Part shown: piece after piece, positions 43,390 to 52,639 of the stretch
Numbering within the stretch: the first letter of the stretch is position 1
Layout of the letters: each line of letters begins with the position of its first letter
NCBI RefSeq assembly: GCF_024505145.1
Contig: NZ_JANIAA010000040.1
Coordinates: forward strand, 1 to 64,000
Length of the DNA stretch: 64,000 bases
Origin: Streptomyces rugosispiralis
GTDB lineage: Bacteria; Actinomycetota; Actinomycetes; Streptomycetales; Streptomycetaceae
Direction: 5' to 3'
Position numbers and translations under genes: made by a program
The notes under the pieces: generated by a model
Told to the model about the DNA's origin: nothing
The model's input: the letters and a program-made list of their open reading frames with translations, nothing else
Database searches by the model: none

Positions 43390-44487
43390 TCACGAGAGGA
43401 CTTCCCCCAGGCAGGGGTAGTCGGTGTAGCCGCGGTGGTCGCCGCGGTAGAACGTGGTCTCGTCGGCCTGGGCGAGCGGCGCGCCGAGGCGGAGGCGGTG
43501 CACGAGGTCGGGGTTGGAGATGAACAGCGTCCCGAACGAGAGGATGTCCGCCAGCCCGTCGTCGACCAGGCGCAGTTGCCGGGGGCCGGCGGGCCAGTCG
43601 TGGTGGGTCTCGTGCGGATTGAGCATGAACACTCCTGCCCAGTGCTCCCGCAGTTTCACCGTGAGGTCACGGTGGCCCGGAAACTCGAATACATGCAGGT
43701 AGGCCAGGTCGCGTGGCAGACCGTCGACCAGGGTCAGGTAGAGCTCGTGCAGGTCCGGCTCGTCGAGGCCGAACGCGGTGCAGCCAGGGGAGATCCGCAG
43801 TGCGAGCCGCTCGGATCCGATGCGCGCGGCGACGGCATCAACGAGGTCGAGCGGGAACCGGACGCGCCCGGCGACGCTGCCGCCGTAGCGGTCGGTGCGG
43901 CGGTTGGCGTTGCCGGAGAGGAACTGCTGAATGAGGTAACCGTAGGCTCCATGCAGTTCGACACCGTCGAAGCCGGCGTCGACCGCGTTCGCGGCCGCAT
44001 CGGCGAAGTCGGCGATGGTATCCGCGATGCCCCGCATGGTCAGGACTTGCGGTATCGGGTACGGCTTGCGCACGGCCGGTTCGCCGCCGTGGACGCGCAC
44101 GACGCCTTCGGCGGCACACGCGGACGGCGCGAGCGGGTGCAGCCCGCCGCCGAGGAGTTCGGGGTGGCTGTTACGGCCGGCGTGCATGAGCTGTGTGTAG
44201 ATCCGGCCGCCCGCCTCGTGCACGGCGTCGGTGACCGGGCGCCAGGACGCGACCTGCGCCGTGTCGTGCAGGCCGGGGGTGTCGGTGTAGCCCTGGCCGA
44301 CACGACTGGGTTGGGCGGCTTCGGCGACGATCAGCCCGGCGGTCGCGCGCTGCCGGTAGTACTCGGCCATGAGCGGGGTCGCTGACAGGCCGTCGCCGTA
44401 GGCGCGGCGGCGGGTCAGCGGGGCCATGGCGACGCGGTTGGGCAGGGTAAGCGGTCCGATGGTGATCGGGTCGAATGCGTTGGGCAT
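43390..44487 (-). CDS. Old yellow enzyme family flavin oxidoreductase
   Basis: 365-residue FMN-dependent alkene reductase (OYE/NemA type): ITIGPLTLPNRVAMAPLTRR, IVAEAAQPSRVGQGY, YTQLMHAGRNSHP, ELHGAYGYLIQQFLSGNANR, RTDRYGGSVAGRVRF with the conserved Arg/Tyr pair, and DILSFGTLFISNPDL. It reduces activated C=C bonds or nitro groups with NAD(P)H. The ATG at 44487 has GAAGGAA upstream. An Lrp regulator ends 123 bases upstream on the same strand. Confidence 0.94.
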   Translation of the reverse strand: MPNAFDPITIGPLTLPNRVAMAPLTRRRAYGDGLSATPLMAEYYRQRATAGLIVAEAAQPSRVGQGYTDTPGLHDTAQVASWRPVTDAVHEAGGRIYTQLMHAGRNSHPELLGGGLHPLAPSACAAEGVVRVHGGEPAVRKPYPIPQVLTMRGIADTIADFADAAANAVDAGFDGVELHGAYGYLIQQFLSGNANRRTDRYGGSVAGRVRFPLDLVDAVAARIGSERLALRISPGCTAFGLDEPDLHELYLTLVDGLPRDLAYLHVFEFPGHRDLTVKLREHWAGVFMLNPHETHHDWPAGPRQLRLVDDGLADILSFGTLFISNPDLVHRLRLGAPLAQADETTFYRGDHRGYTDYPCLGEVLS

Positions 44488-44609
44488 CGGGAGTTCCTTC
44501 TCGGAGCGATGTATTTTCGTGCCCCGCCACAATCGCCTCGCGCTGAGCCCCGCGGCAGGAACACCGTCCCAGTGGGCGCTATCCGACACGAAGGGCCTCG
44601 TACGCGGCG

Positions 44610-45572
44610 CTACCCGACGATCGGAGACGCCCCCTTGACCACCCGCATACTCGGCGCGGTCTCCACCGACAGCAGGCCGGGCAATGCCGCCACCGGGCCC
44701 GTCAGGTACTCGTACAGCGCCGTGCCAGTGGGGCACTGCACGCTCGCGTACAGGTTGGACACACCGGTGGTGGCAGCCGCGAAGCTCACCTGCGGATGCT
44801 CCGCCAGCGCCTCACCCGCAGCCGCCAGCTCACCCGGCGCGACCGTCAGCCACAACCCCGCCGACGTCCACAACCCCAGCAACGCCGGGTCGACATCGAC
44901 GTCGAAGTACACCACCCCGCCCGAGCGCAGCTCCGCCAGCCGCCGCCGCACAGTCGTCTGCGACCAGCCCGTCGCCGTGGCCAACGACCGGAACCCGGCC
45001 CGCCCGTCCAGCGCGAGCGCCTCCAGCAACGCGTTGTCCTCCGTCGACAGTTCCACCGGCCCGGTCACGCGTTTCGCCGCCGGCGGCGACAGTCGCGCGC
45101 ACTGCTCCGCCGTGAGCTGCCCGTTCTTCGTCAGCGGACTCTCACTTCCACCGAAGAACGGGTGCAGCACGCGGTGCGCACTCACCCCGGTGACCCGGGG
45201 CGTGCGGGGCAGGCGAGACAGCACGGTCGACTCCGCGGCCGGCGTGTCCGTCACCGCCTGAACCATGCACAGGACCTCCGCGCCGCCCGAGGCGATCTGC
45301 ACCCACGTCGTCTCTGCCTGCTTCGCCAGCGCTCGCGCGAGCCCCGCCACCGCCTCCGGTACACACCGCACCCGCACCAGCCACAACTGCCGTCCCACCG
45401 CCTCCGGCCACACCGCACCGATCACCCGAACGCCCGCCTCGTTCCGCAGCCGCGCGTATCGGCGCGCCACTGTCTGGTCCGAAACCCCCAGCACCGCACC
45501 GACCAGCGAGAACGCGACCCGCCCATCGATCTGGAGCGCCTGCAGCAGCCCGCGTTCGACCGCGTCCAACAT
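44610..45572 (-). CDS. Tandem-duplicated Lrp/AsnC-family regulator
   Basis: 320 residues made of two Lrp/AsnC units in a row. Unit 1: LLQALQIDGRVAFSLVGAVL, GVSDQTVARRYARLRNE. Unit 2: DNALLEALALDGRAGFRSLA, ATGWSQTTVRRRLAELRSGG, then a RAM-like ligand domain with FAAATTGVSNLYASVQC. Normal Lrp proteins are about 150 residues, so this is a covalent pseudo-dimer, a form known in actinomycetes. Same direction as, and probably regulator of, the OYE gene. Confidence 0.9.
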   Translation of the reverse strand: MLDAVERGLLQALQIDGRVAFSLVGAVLGVSDQTVARRYARLRNEAGVRVIGAVWPEAVGRQLWLVRVRCVPEAVAGLARALAKQAETTWVQIASGGAEVLCMVQAVTDTPAAESTVLSRLPRTPRVTGVSAHRVLHPFFGGSESPLTKNGQLTAEQCARLSPPAAKRVTGPVELSTEDNALLEALALDGRAGFRSLATATGWSQTTVRRRLAELRSGGVVYFDVDVDPALLGLWTSAGLWLTVAPGELAAAGEALAEHPQVSFAAATTGVSNLYASVQCPTGTALYEYLTGPVAALPGLLSVETAPSMRVVKGASPIVG

Positions 45573-45657
45573 GTGCCCCGTCCTACCGATCCAAACTCAT
45601 CCGGCGCGCCCCGTGTGCCCTGTGCTTGCCGGGAGAAGCCGGGAGACCCTGCGGCGC

Positions 45658-45715
45658 GGCGCCTGGCGGCCAAGCCACGTGGCGCCTGGCGGCCAAGCCT
45701 TGGCGCCTGCGGGCC
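45658..45715. repeat. 19-bp direct repeats upstream of the Lrp gene
   Basis: GGCGCCTGGCGGCCAAGCC at 45658-45676 and 45681-45699, with a partial third copy from 45702. About 90 bases upstream of the Lrp start. Confidence 0.7.
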
Positions 45716-45764
45716 ACCTACAACCGCTAGCGGCGGGGTGATTCACACGCTCGCAGCCCTCGAG

Positions 45765-45930
45765 GCTCCTGGCTGAACCGGATCGAGTCCGAGTTCGCCA
45801 CGCTGCGCCGCATCGCTCTCAATGGCATGGACCACCAAACGTACGACGAGCAGAACGCCGCCATCGCCGCCCACACCCGCTGGTACAACGCCCGCGCCGA
45901 GCCGAAGAACCGAACGCATCCGAGGGTCAG
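45765..45930 (+). mobile_element. IS630-type transposase C-terminal fragment
   Basis: WLNRIESEFATLRRIALNGM, DEQNAAIAAHTRWYNARAEP matches the catalytic-Glu end of IS630-like transposases. No upstream part. Confidence 0.75.
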
Positions 45931-45931
45931 G

Positions 45932-46669
45932 TCACCAGGGGACGACCCCGTTGTCGTCGAAAAGCCGACCGGTCGGGCCGTCGTCCGGCAGGGCCGCCAG
46001 CCTGATGGCGATCGCCGCGCCCTGCTCGGGGGTCCGGGTCCCGCTGAATCCGTTGAGGTCGGTGGCCACGTAACCAGGGCAGGCGTTGTTGATCAGGATG
46101 CCGGTGCCGCTCAGCTCCTTGGCGTACTGGATGGTGACGGCGTTGAGGTAGGTCTTCGTCGGCGCGTACGCCCCGCTGATCCCCCCGAGGTCGACACCAG
46201 GCGTGGTCTGCAGGGCCAGGGAGCCGACGTGGCTGGACTGGTTGACGATCCGCGGGTGCGCCGAACGGCGCAGCAACGGCAGCATCGCATTGGTGACCCT
46301 GATGACGCCGATGACGTTGGTCTCCACCAGTCGCCGCACGGTGTCCAGGTCGATGGTCGTGGGTTCCTCCGGCCAGCCGCCGGCCACGCCGGCGTTGTTG
46401 ACCAGTACGTCCAGCCGCCCCGCACGCTCCTCGATCAGTTGGACCGCGGCGATCACGCTCCCGCCGTCGGTCACGTCCAGGGGCACGCCGAACGCGTCGG
46501 CACCAGCCGCGCGCAACTTCGCCACGGCGTCCTCCCGGCCCTGCTCGTCCCGGGCGCCGACACCGACACTCCAGCCCCGCGCACCGAGCCCGGCCGCGAT
46601 CTCGTACCCGATTCCCTTGTTCGCGCCAGTGACCAGCGCGATCGTTTTCTCGTTCACGACAGCGAGCAT
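45932..46669 (-). CDS. Short-chain dehydrogenase/reductase
   Basis: 245 residues. TGANKGIGYEIA cofactor motif, NNAGVAGG, Ser in VNQSSHVGSLA, YAPTKTYLNA (Tyr and Lys) and NNACPGYVATDLNGFSG: the carbonyl-reductase-like SDR group found beside LysR genes in Streptomyces. The ATG at 46669 is used; GTG 46657 is possible. Divergent from a LysR gene that is internally deleted, so regulation may be lost. Confidence 0.9.
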   Translation of the reverse strand: MLAVVNEKTIALVTGANKGIGYEIAAGLGARGWSVGVGARDEQGREDAVAKLRAAGADAFGVPLDVTDGGSVIAAVQLIEERAGRLDVLVNNAGVAGGWPEEPTTIDLDTVRRLVETNVIGVIRVTNAMLPLLRRSAHPRIVNQSSHVGSLALQTTPGVDLGGISGAYAPTKTYLNAVTIQYAKELSGTGILINNACPGYVATDLNGFSGTRTPEQGAAIAIRLAALPDDGPTGRLFDDNGVVPW

Positions 46670-46762
46670 GCCCGCGCTGCGGCCGGGCACCAACACCCTC
46701 TCGGGAGTGCAGCAATACCCGGACGATATCGATCAGCCGTGAGCCGTCATTAGCCTGGGCGC

Positions 46763-47480
46763 ATGGAAATACGCGAGCCGCGGTACTTCGTCGCCGTCGC
46801 CGAGGAGCCGCACTTCGGCAAGGCCGCCCAGCGCCTCGGGATAGCCCAGCCGCCCCTGTCCCGCACGATCACCCAGCTCGAACGGCGGCTCGGAATCGCA
46901 CTGCTGGAACGCACCAGCCGCAAGGTCACGCTCACCGCGGCCGGAGCCGTGCTGCTGGCCGAAGCACGCGCGATCCTCAGCGCAGTGACCGCGGCCGAGC
47001 GGCGTACCCAACGGGCCGCGACAGCACACCCCGGTCTCGTCCTCGCCGTCAAAACCGGCACCGCCGGCGAACTGCTGACGAAACTGCTCGACGCCTACGC
47101 CGCGGAACCCGGCGCAGCCACCGTCGATCAGACAGGTCGCGATCCTGCCGGCCTCACACCCGCTCGCCGGCCGCTCCCCGGTCCGGATGGCCGACATCAC
47201 CACCCTGCCGACGCTCCCGATGGCCCGCCGGCCCGGTCCCGGCGGCAGTTGCCCAGAAGGACCGGGCGCAGAGGTACGGAACCTGGCGCAGCTCTTCCAG
47301 CTGATCGCGCTTGGCCGTACCACCGTGGTCATTCCCGAGTCCGCCGCCGCCGACCTGCGCCGGGACCTCGCCGCCGTGCCGGTCCTGGGTGCTCCGCCCG
47401 TGACGACGGTGATCGCCTGGCCGCCGCGCAGCCGCCTTCGTACAGTTGCCGACCTGACCCGCGTGGCAACACGTCTTTGA
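46763..47480 (+). pseudogene. LysR-family regulator with internal deletion
   Basis: Intact helix-turn-helix (YFVAVAEEPHFGKAAQRLGI, AQPPLSRTITQLERRLGIAL), but after LLDAYAAEPGAATVD the frame is lost; the next frame resumes with QVAILPASHPLAGRSPVRMA and runs to ADLTRVATRL. About 55-60 residues of the ligand domain are missing at the junction near 47130. DNA binding might survive in the truncated product; ligand sensing should not. Confidence 0.82.
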
Positions 47481-47529
47481 ACGATGCGTGACGCTGAGCA
47501 GGCAGCGGGCGGAGCACGGCCGTACTGTC

Positions 47530-47755
47530 TGCCAGCTGCTGGTGTAGGCGCATCTTGCTGTCCGGGGTGCCTCCGCGGGCGCGGCCCTTGTCGCGGTCGT
47601 GGTTGTGGCGGTCGGGGCGCGTGATGTTCGCACATGACGGCTGGCAGCGGACGAGGCTCGGGGCGTCGGTGACATCAAGACGGTGGCACAGGGCGCGGTC
47701 GCGGTTGCAGACGCACATCAGGAACGAGTGCGGGTTGTCGTAGACGGTCAGAGCC
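47530..47755 (-). pseudogene. Cys-rich fragment, integrase-associated type
   Basis: Minus strand NPHSFLMCVCNRDRALCHRL, DAPSLVRCQPSCANITRPDR. The Cys spacing resembles proteins that accompany actinobacterial tyrosine integrases, but this is recalled resemblance only. Ends are undefined. Confidence 0.35.
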
Positions 47756-47759
47756 GGGT

Positions 47760-48115
47760 TGCCCAGCGCCGGTCGGGTGGGCGGTGACGCCCAGGACGTG
47801 AACGCGGCCGCTCGCGGTCTCCATGACGAAGAAGATCCAGAGGCGTTTGAGGAAGACGGTGTCCACGTGCATGAAATCGCAGGCCAGAAGCGTGTGGGCC
47901 TGATCTCGGAGAAAGGTACGCCAGGCCTGCTGGGATGCGCGCTGCGATGCGGGCGGCAGGCCGGAGCGGCGCAGGACGCGCCGGATCGTGGCGGCGGCCA
48001 CCCGATGGCCAAGCCGTCGCAGTTCACCTTGGATTCTGACGTATCCCCAGGTCTCTCGCGCCAATCGCTGGACGAGCGCCGCAATCTCTTCCGCCGGCGG
48101 CGGCCCCTCGACCAC
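47760..48115 (-). mobile_element. DDE transposase middle fragment
   Basis: EEIAALVQRLARETWGYVRI, QGELRRLGHRVAAATIRRVL, FLRDQAHTLLACDFMHVDTV (first Asp), FFVMETASGRVHVLGVTAHP. Later catalytic residues absent. Confidence 0.82.
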
Positions 48116-48262
48116 CCCTGATACACGCACGGCACCGGCGGCGGATACCAGGTGTCCGCCGCCGTTGCCGTCATCTACTGCCGTCAAGCCGCGGAACGGC
48201 CCCTATAGGCGACACCGACAGGGGCCGCATCTTTGCGCTTGGATGCGTAGTGAATCGGAAGC

Positions 48263-48589
48263 CTAAATCGGCTCGCCCGCCACTCCGCTGAATCCGACGA
48301 GGCCGTTCTTCTTCGCCATGTCAAGAATCTCAGGGAGATAATCCAGTTGGCGAACCGAGAGGGTCAGGAGGACGTACTTTCCGGCGTCATCCGGTTCCTC
48401 TTCCAGGTCAAATCTGGATGGCTCCAGAACGTCGTCAACATCTGGCCACCTAGTCAGCAACTCCTCCCGGAACCGCAATACATCAGGGCTCACGACAAGG
48501 TCACTGGTGTCGCCCTCGGCAAGGTTGTCGAAGACTTCCTCATCAGGGTCCCCGGCAGAGCGCTTCCAGAAGGCGAAGTCGCTACTCAC
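48263..48589 (-). CDS. Putative immunity protein
   Basis: 108-residue acidic protein: SSDFAFWKRSAGDPDEEVFD, DVLRFREELLTRWPDVDDVL, YVLLTLSVRQLDYLPEILDM. The opening DFAFWK and overall layout resemble small immunity proteins of polymorphic-toxin cassettes. It follows the toxin tip by 16 bases on the same strand, the standard toxin-immunity order. GTG 48589 with AGAGG upstream. Immunity function is inferred. Confidence 0.7.
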   Translation of the reverse strand: MSSDFAFWKRSAGDPDEEVFDNLAEGDTSDLVVSPDVLRFREELLTRWPDVDDVLEPSRFDLEEEPDDAGKYVLLTLSVRQLDYLPEILDMAKKNGLVGFSGVAGEPI

Positions 48590-48605
48590 AGGCCATCCTC
48601 TCAGG

Positions 48606-49041
48606 TTAGGGGTTGCAGATTGGACACTCTGTACCGCGCTGGACGACCGAGGTTTCAAACCCGTACGTCTTCGCTAGCCATTCATCCTTCCTTCGCTGAC
48701 CCCTGGTGTAATTCGATTTATTCACCTTCACCTCATAAAGGTGAATGTTTCCGTCTGAGTTCCTGACTGCGATATCCATTTGACGCCTACCGTAAGGGGT
48801 CCACAAATCAAGTCCATTCCCGTAGCTTTCGCTGTAGATATCAGACTTGTTGTAGAATTTCTCAAACGTCTCCGTCATTTCATCGACACCGGCAGCGCCA
48901 CGGGCTTTGTCATGTGGGCGAATGCCGCAGTTGCTGTTGTGAACCAGGACCGGCGTAGCCCCCGCCAGCACATAGTACGTGTGGATTCTGCTGACTGTGA
49001 GGTCGTAGGTGCGTTGCAGCTTCGTGAAGTGGCGCGTGCGG
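48606..49041 (-). pseudogene. Polymorphic-toxin C-terminal tip (nuclease) cut from its carrier
   Basis: Begins inside a Hint-type pretoxin (KLQRTYDLTVSRIHTYYVLA, GATPVLVHN), the typical joint of RHS/secreted polymorphic toxins, and continues as a ~105-residue toxin domain. It has YGNGLDLWTPYGRRQMDIAV, HLYEVKVNKSNYTRGQRRKD and a C-terminal CPIC. The D-then-ExK arrangement is that of PD-(D/E)XK nucleases (restriction-endonuclease-like toxin). The N-terminal carrier is absent: a transposase gene ends exactly where the toxin frame begins. An internal ATG at 48971 could still give a free nuclease domain. Confidence 0.75.
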
Positions 49042-50130
49042 TCAGGCAGCGTGTCGGTATTCGTTTATCAGGCCGCCGAAAACGGGTTGTCGCCGAATGC
49101 GATGGGCCTGGAGGTCGGTGACAGTGACCGGAGCAGGTGGTTCGGTGCTGCCTGGGGGTAGTTGCTGTCGGGACTGGTGGGGGCGGTGCTGGTTGTAGTG
49201 CCTGATGTAGGCGGTGAGCACTGCTTGGGCGTGGGCCTCGTCGTAGATCAGGATTCGGTCGAGGATCTCGCGGCGGAGGGTGCCCACGGCTCTTTCGCAG
49301 ATTGCGTTCGCTCTCGGTGCCCGGGGTGGGCTGAGCAGGACCTCCACGTCGTCTGCCTCGAAGACGGTGTCGATGGACCGGGTGTACTTCGAGTCCCGGT
49401 CCCGGAGGAGGAAGCGCAGTGAGTCCATCCGGCAGCCCAATGTCATGGCGAGATTCCTCGCCTGCCGCGTGGTCCACTCGGCGGTGGGGTGGGCGGTAAC
49501 GCCGGCGAGGTGAACGCGTCGGGTGCCGTGTTCTATGAAGATCAGGGCGTACAGGCGCTTGAGTGACACGGTGTCGAGGTGCAGGAAGTCGGTGGCGATG
49601 ATGCCGTGGGCCTGGGCGGAGAGGAACTGGCGCCAAGTGGGGCCGGAGCGTTGAGGGGCAGGGTCGATGCCGGCAGCGTTCAGGATCTCCCAGACGGTGG
49701 ATGGGGCGATCGAGCAGCCGAGGCGGGCGAGTTCGCCCTGTATTCGGCGGTGACCCCAGTTGCTGTTTTCGCGGGCCAAGCGCAGGCTGAGCTGCTTGAC
49801 GGTCGGCGCGGTGGGTGGTCGGCCGGGGCGGCGGCGGTGCCGGGTGAACGTCCATTTGTGCTTGACGAGTTCCTGGTGCCAGCGCAACAGCGTTGTCGGG
49901 GTGACCGCAAAGACCTCACGCCAGCGATCGCGAGGGACCAGGCGCGACAGCACGGCCCGCCAGATCCGGTCGGCTGGCTCGTACCTGACCCGCGCGGTCT
50001 GACGGCGCAGCACTGCATTCTCATGCCGGAGCGCCAACACCTCCGCGTCCTTGGCCACGCGTCTGCGCAGCACAGCGGTGGGCACCATGACCAGGTTCCT
50101 GGCCAGCGCGGTGACGATCGACAGCACCAT
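49042..50130 (-). mobile_element. Intact DDE (rve-type) transposase
   Basis: 362-residue transposase of the IS481/IS3-like integrase group, the only copy in this window that looks complete. N-terminal helices LALRHENAVLRRQTARVRYE, WHQELVKHKWTFTRHRRRPG; STVWEILNAAGIDPAPQR; catalytic TDFLHLDTVSLKR (Asp), LRDRDSKYTRSIDTVFEA (Asp), NAICERAVGTLRRE (Glu); end GGLINEYRHAA. It has inserted between a toxin tip and its lost carrier. Inverted-repeat ends were not found by eye. Confidence 0.88.
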
Positions 50131-50372
50131 CGAAGGATCGTCCCAGATGCTGTGCGCGCTCTGGCGGAGAAGCTTGCAGGTCACGCCCAGAATCGTGTTT
50201 CCGAGCGGGACAGGCATGAACTTTCCACAGATCGACATACGGCGCCAGCTATCCATCAGGGACGCGACATACGTAGCGGGGCATTCAGGACCGCGTGTTC
50301 CTAAAGTCTCGAACACCCACAGGCGCATTGCGAACGCGCAATGGTCTGACGCGTCAAACGCAACGCAACGCG

Positions 50373-51071
50373 TCAGGCCGGGGAGACCTCCTCCATGGGC
50401 GGCATGAGGGCGCGCAGCCATCGCTCCGTCTGGGCGACATGGGCCTCGGCCGCTCCGGCGGCGGCGCGCGGATCGCGGTCGGCGATCGCGGTGGCCAGCA
50501 CGCGGTGATCCTCGTCGCTCTTGCGCCGCATCTGCTCGCCCTCGGGGAGGGTGAAGATCTGGTACTTGCGGGAGCGGGCGCGGAAGACCGAGAGCAGGGA
50601 GCCGAGGGCGGGGTTTCCGGCCGCGGTGGCGATCTCGGCATGGAAGCGGTGGTCGAGGTCCGATGCCTCGGTGGGGTCGTCGGTGGCGTCCATGGCCTCG
50701 ATGAGCGCGAAGAGTTCCCGCACCGTCTCCGGGGTACTGCGGGCCGCAGCCTGCGCCGCGACGTGGGACTCCAGGACACGCCGGATCTCGTACACCTCCA
50801 GCAGACCGGAGAGCGGAAGCAGTTCCAGGGTGAGCGACAGGCTACCTATGATGTCCTCCGGCCTGAGCTGGGAGACATAAGTACCGGAGCCGTGCCGCGG
50901 CTCGATCACCCCCAGGGCCGCGAGCATCCGTACGGCCTCGCGCAACGACCCCCGGGACACGCCGAGTTCCTCGCACAGCTCGCCCTCGGGCGGAATACGC
51001 CCTCCGGCGCTGAGGCGCCCGGTGGCGATCATGTGGCGTAGGCCGTGGAACGCCTTGTCGACTGCGGACAT
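50373..51071 (-). CDS. FadR-type GntR regulator of the sugar locus
   Basis: 232 residues: GntR winged helix (GLRHMIATGRLSAGGRIPPE, ELGVSRGSLREAVRMLAALG, PRHGSGTYV) and FCD domain (DLDHRFHAEIATAAGNPALG, EDHRVLATAIADRDPRAAAG). Divergent from the aminotransferase/ABC/GH36 operon. An inverted repeat in the shared region is a likely operator. The family usually represses catabolic operons and is released by an acid or sugar-derived ligand. Confidence 0.92.
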   Translation of the reverse strand: MSAVDKAFHGLRHMIATGRLSAGGRIPPEGELCEELGVSRGSLREAVRMLAALGVIEPRHGSGTYVSQLRPEDIIGSLSLTLELLPLSGLLEVYEIRRVLESHVAAQAAARSTPETVRELFALIEAMDATDDPTEASDLDHRFHAEIATAAGNPALGSLLSVFRARSRKYQIFTLPEGEQMRRKSDEDHRVLATAIADRDPRAAAGAAEAHVAQTERWLRALMPPMEEVSPA

Positions 51072-51129
51072 CCGATTCCTCCCGAACGGGCGGGGCGCGG
51101 TCCCGCGCCCTTCGCCGCACTGTACCGAC

Positions 51130-51172
51130 TCATCAGATATGTCAGAGGTATCGATCGGAAGTCATCTGATGA
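51130..51172. promoter_or_regulatory. Inverted repeat in the GntR/aminotransferase intergenic region
   Basis: TCATCAGAT (51130-51138) and ATCTGATGA (51164-51172) are perfect 9-bp arms 25 bases apart; an internal TCAGA (51144) adds a third half-site. Position between divergent genes suggests the GntR operator. Confidence 0.6.
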
Positions 51173-51309
51173 TCCGCGCTGCTGCACCCCTTGATTGCAT
51201 GGGATCCGTCATGCAGGATGCCGAGTCATCATACGTGTTCTGGTCGCGATCAGATCTCTCGTTTCTGACGCCCCTCGGAACACCCGGACCCCGGCAGATC
51301 AGGACTCAT

Positions 51310-52554
51310 GTGAGCGAGACCGATGTCATCGTGGCGCCACGCCCCCTGTTGCTGGCCGACAGCCGTCCCGCCGACCAGGCGTGGACGCTGGACCCCGCCA
51401 TGAGACACCTGAACCACGGTTCCTTCGGCGCGGTTCCCCTGGTGGCACAGGAGCGGCAGAACCAGCTGCGGGTGGAGATGGAGCGCTCCCCGGTGGTGTG
51501 GTTCCCGGCGCTGCCTCAGCGGATCGCCGACACCAGGGTCGAGATCGCCGACTTCTTGGCGGTGGCCGCCGACGACCTGGCCCTGGTGCCGAACGCGAGC
51601 GCGGGCATCAGCACCGTGTACGCCGCCCTCGACCGCCGCCGCGGCGGGGAGATCGTCGTCACCGACCACGGTTACGGCGCCGTGACCATGGGCGCCGAGC
51701 GGCTGGCGCGCGACCGCTGGGATGGCGGGGTCCGCACCGCGCGGGTACCCCTCGACGCAGATGAGGAGCAAGCGTGCGAGGCCGTGTTCGCCGAACTGTC
51801 CGAGGCGACGGACCTCATCGTGGTGGACCAGATCACCTCGGCGACCGCCCGCCGGCTGCCGGTGGAGCGGATCGGCGCGGAGGCTCGGCGGCGCGGGATC
51901 CCGCTGCTCGTGGACGGTGCGCACGCACCTGGTCTGCTCCCCGCCCCGCTCTCGGGGCTGACCTGTGATTTCTGGGTCGGAAACCTGCACAAGTGGGGAT
52001 GCGCGCCCCGGGGCACCGCGGCGCTCGTCGCCCGTGGTCCGCTGCGTGAGCGGCTCTACCCACCGATCGACTCATGGGGTGCAGAGGACCCGTACCCCGA
52101 CCGCTTCGACCAGCAGGGCACGGTGGATGCCACCTGCTATCTGGCGGCACCGACGGCGTTCGGCTTCATCGAGCACACCTGGGGCTGGAGGCGCGCCCGC
52201 CGCTATATGGACCACCTGGCCGGTTACGCCGCGCAGGTCATCGGTGCCGCGTTCACCGAGCTGACCGGCGCCGACAGCAGCGTCGACGTCGGCATGCCGG
52301 TCCCCGGGATGCGTCTGGTGCGGCTGCCCGAGGGGCTCGGCGCCACCCGGGTCGAGGCCGACGCGCTGCGCGACCGGGTCGCCGGGGAGCTGGGTGTCGA
52401 GGCGGCCTTCACCAGCTTCGGCGGCATCGGCTATCTGCGGGTGTCCGCCCACGTCTACAACACCGCCGCCGACTACGAGTACTTCGCCGAGACCTGCGTC
52501 CCCGTCCTGGCTGAGTGGGCCCGCGCGGTTCGCGGGCGGCACGGCGCGCCATAG
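51310..52554 (+). CDS. Class V aminotransferase, isopenicillin-N-epimerase-like
   Basis: 414-residue PLP enzyme of fold type I. RHLNHGSFGAVP is the usual N-terminal block, VPNASAGISTVYAAL binds the cofactor phosphate, IPLLVDGAHAPGLLP supplies the PLP Asp, and WVGNLHKWGCAPRG contains the Schiff-base Lys. The family includes epimerases, cysteine desulfurases and aminotransferases; here the partners are sugar uptake and a glycosidase, so an amino-sugar or amino-acid conjugate is possible (inference). GTG 51310 with AGGA; 85 bases before the substrate-binding protein. Confidence 0.9.
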   Translation: MSETDVIVAPRPLLLADSRPADQAWTLDPAMRHLNHGSFGAVPLVAQERQNQLRVEMERSPVVWFPALPQRIADTRVEIADFLAVAADDLALVPNASAGISTVYAALDRRRGGEIVVTDHGYGAVTMGAERLARDRWDGGVRTARVPLDADEEQACEAVFAELSEATDLIVVDQITSATARRLPVERIGAEARRRGIPLLVDGAHAPGLLPAPLSGLTCDFWVGNLHKWGCAPRGTAALVARGPLRERLYPPIDSWGAEDPYPDRFDQQGTVDATCYLAAPTAFGFIEHTWGWRRARRYMDHLAGYAAQVIGAAFTELTGADSSVDVGMPVPGMRLVRLPEGLGATRVEADALRDRVAGELGVEAAFTSFGGIGYLRVSAHVYNTAADYEYFAETCVPVLAEWARAVRGRHGAP

Positions 52555-52639
52555 CGGCACGACACCGTACTCCCCTCCCCACCCTCGACTCCCCAAGCCG
52601 CTCCGAGCGCGGCCCGCACCCAAGAAAGAGGTCAGCACG

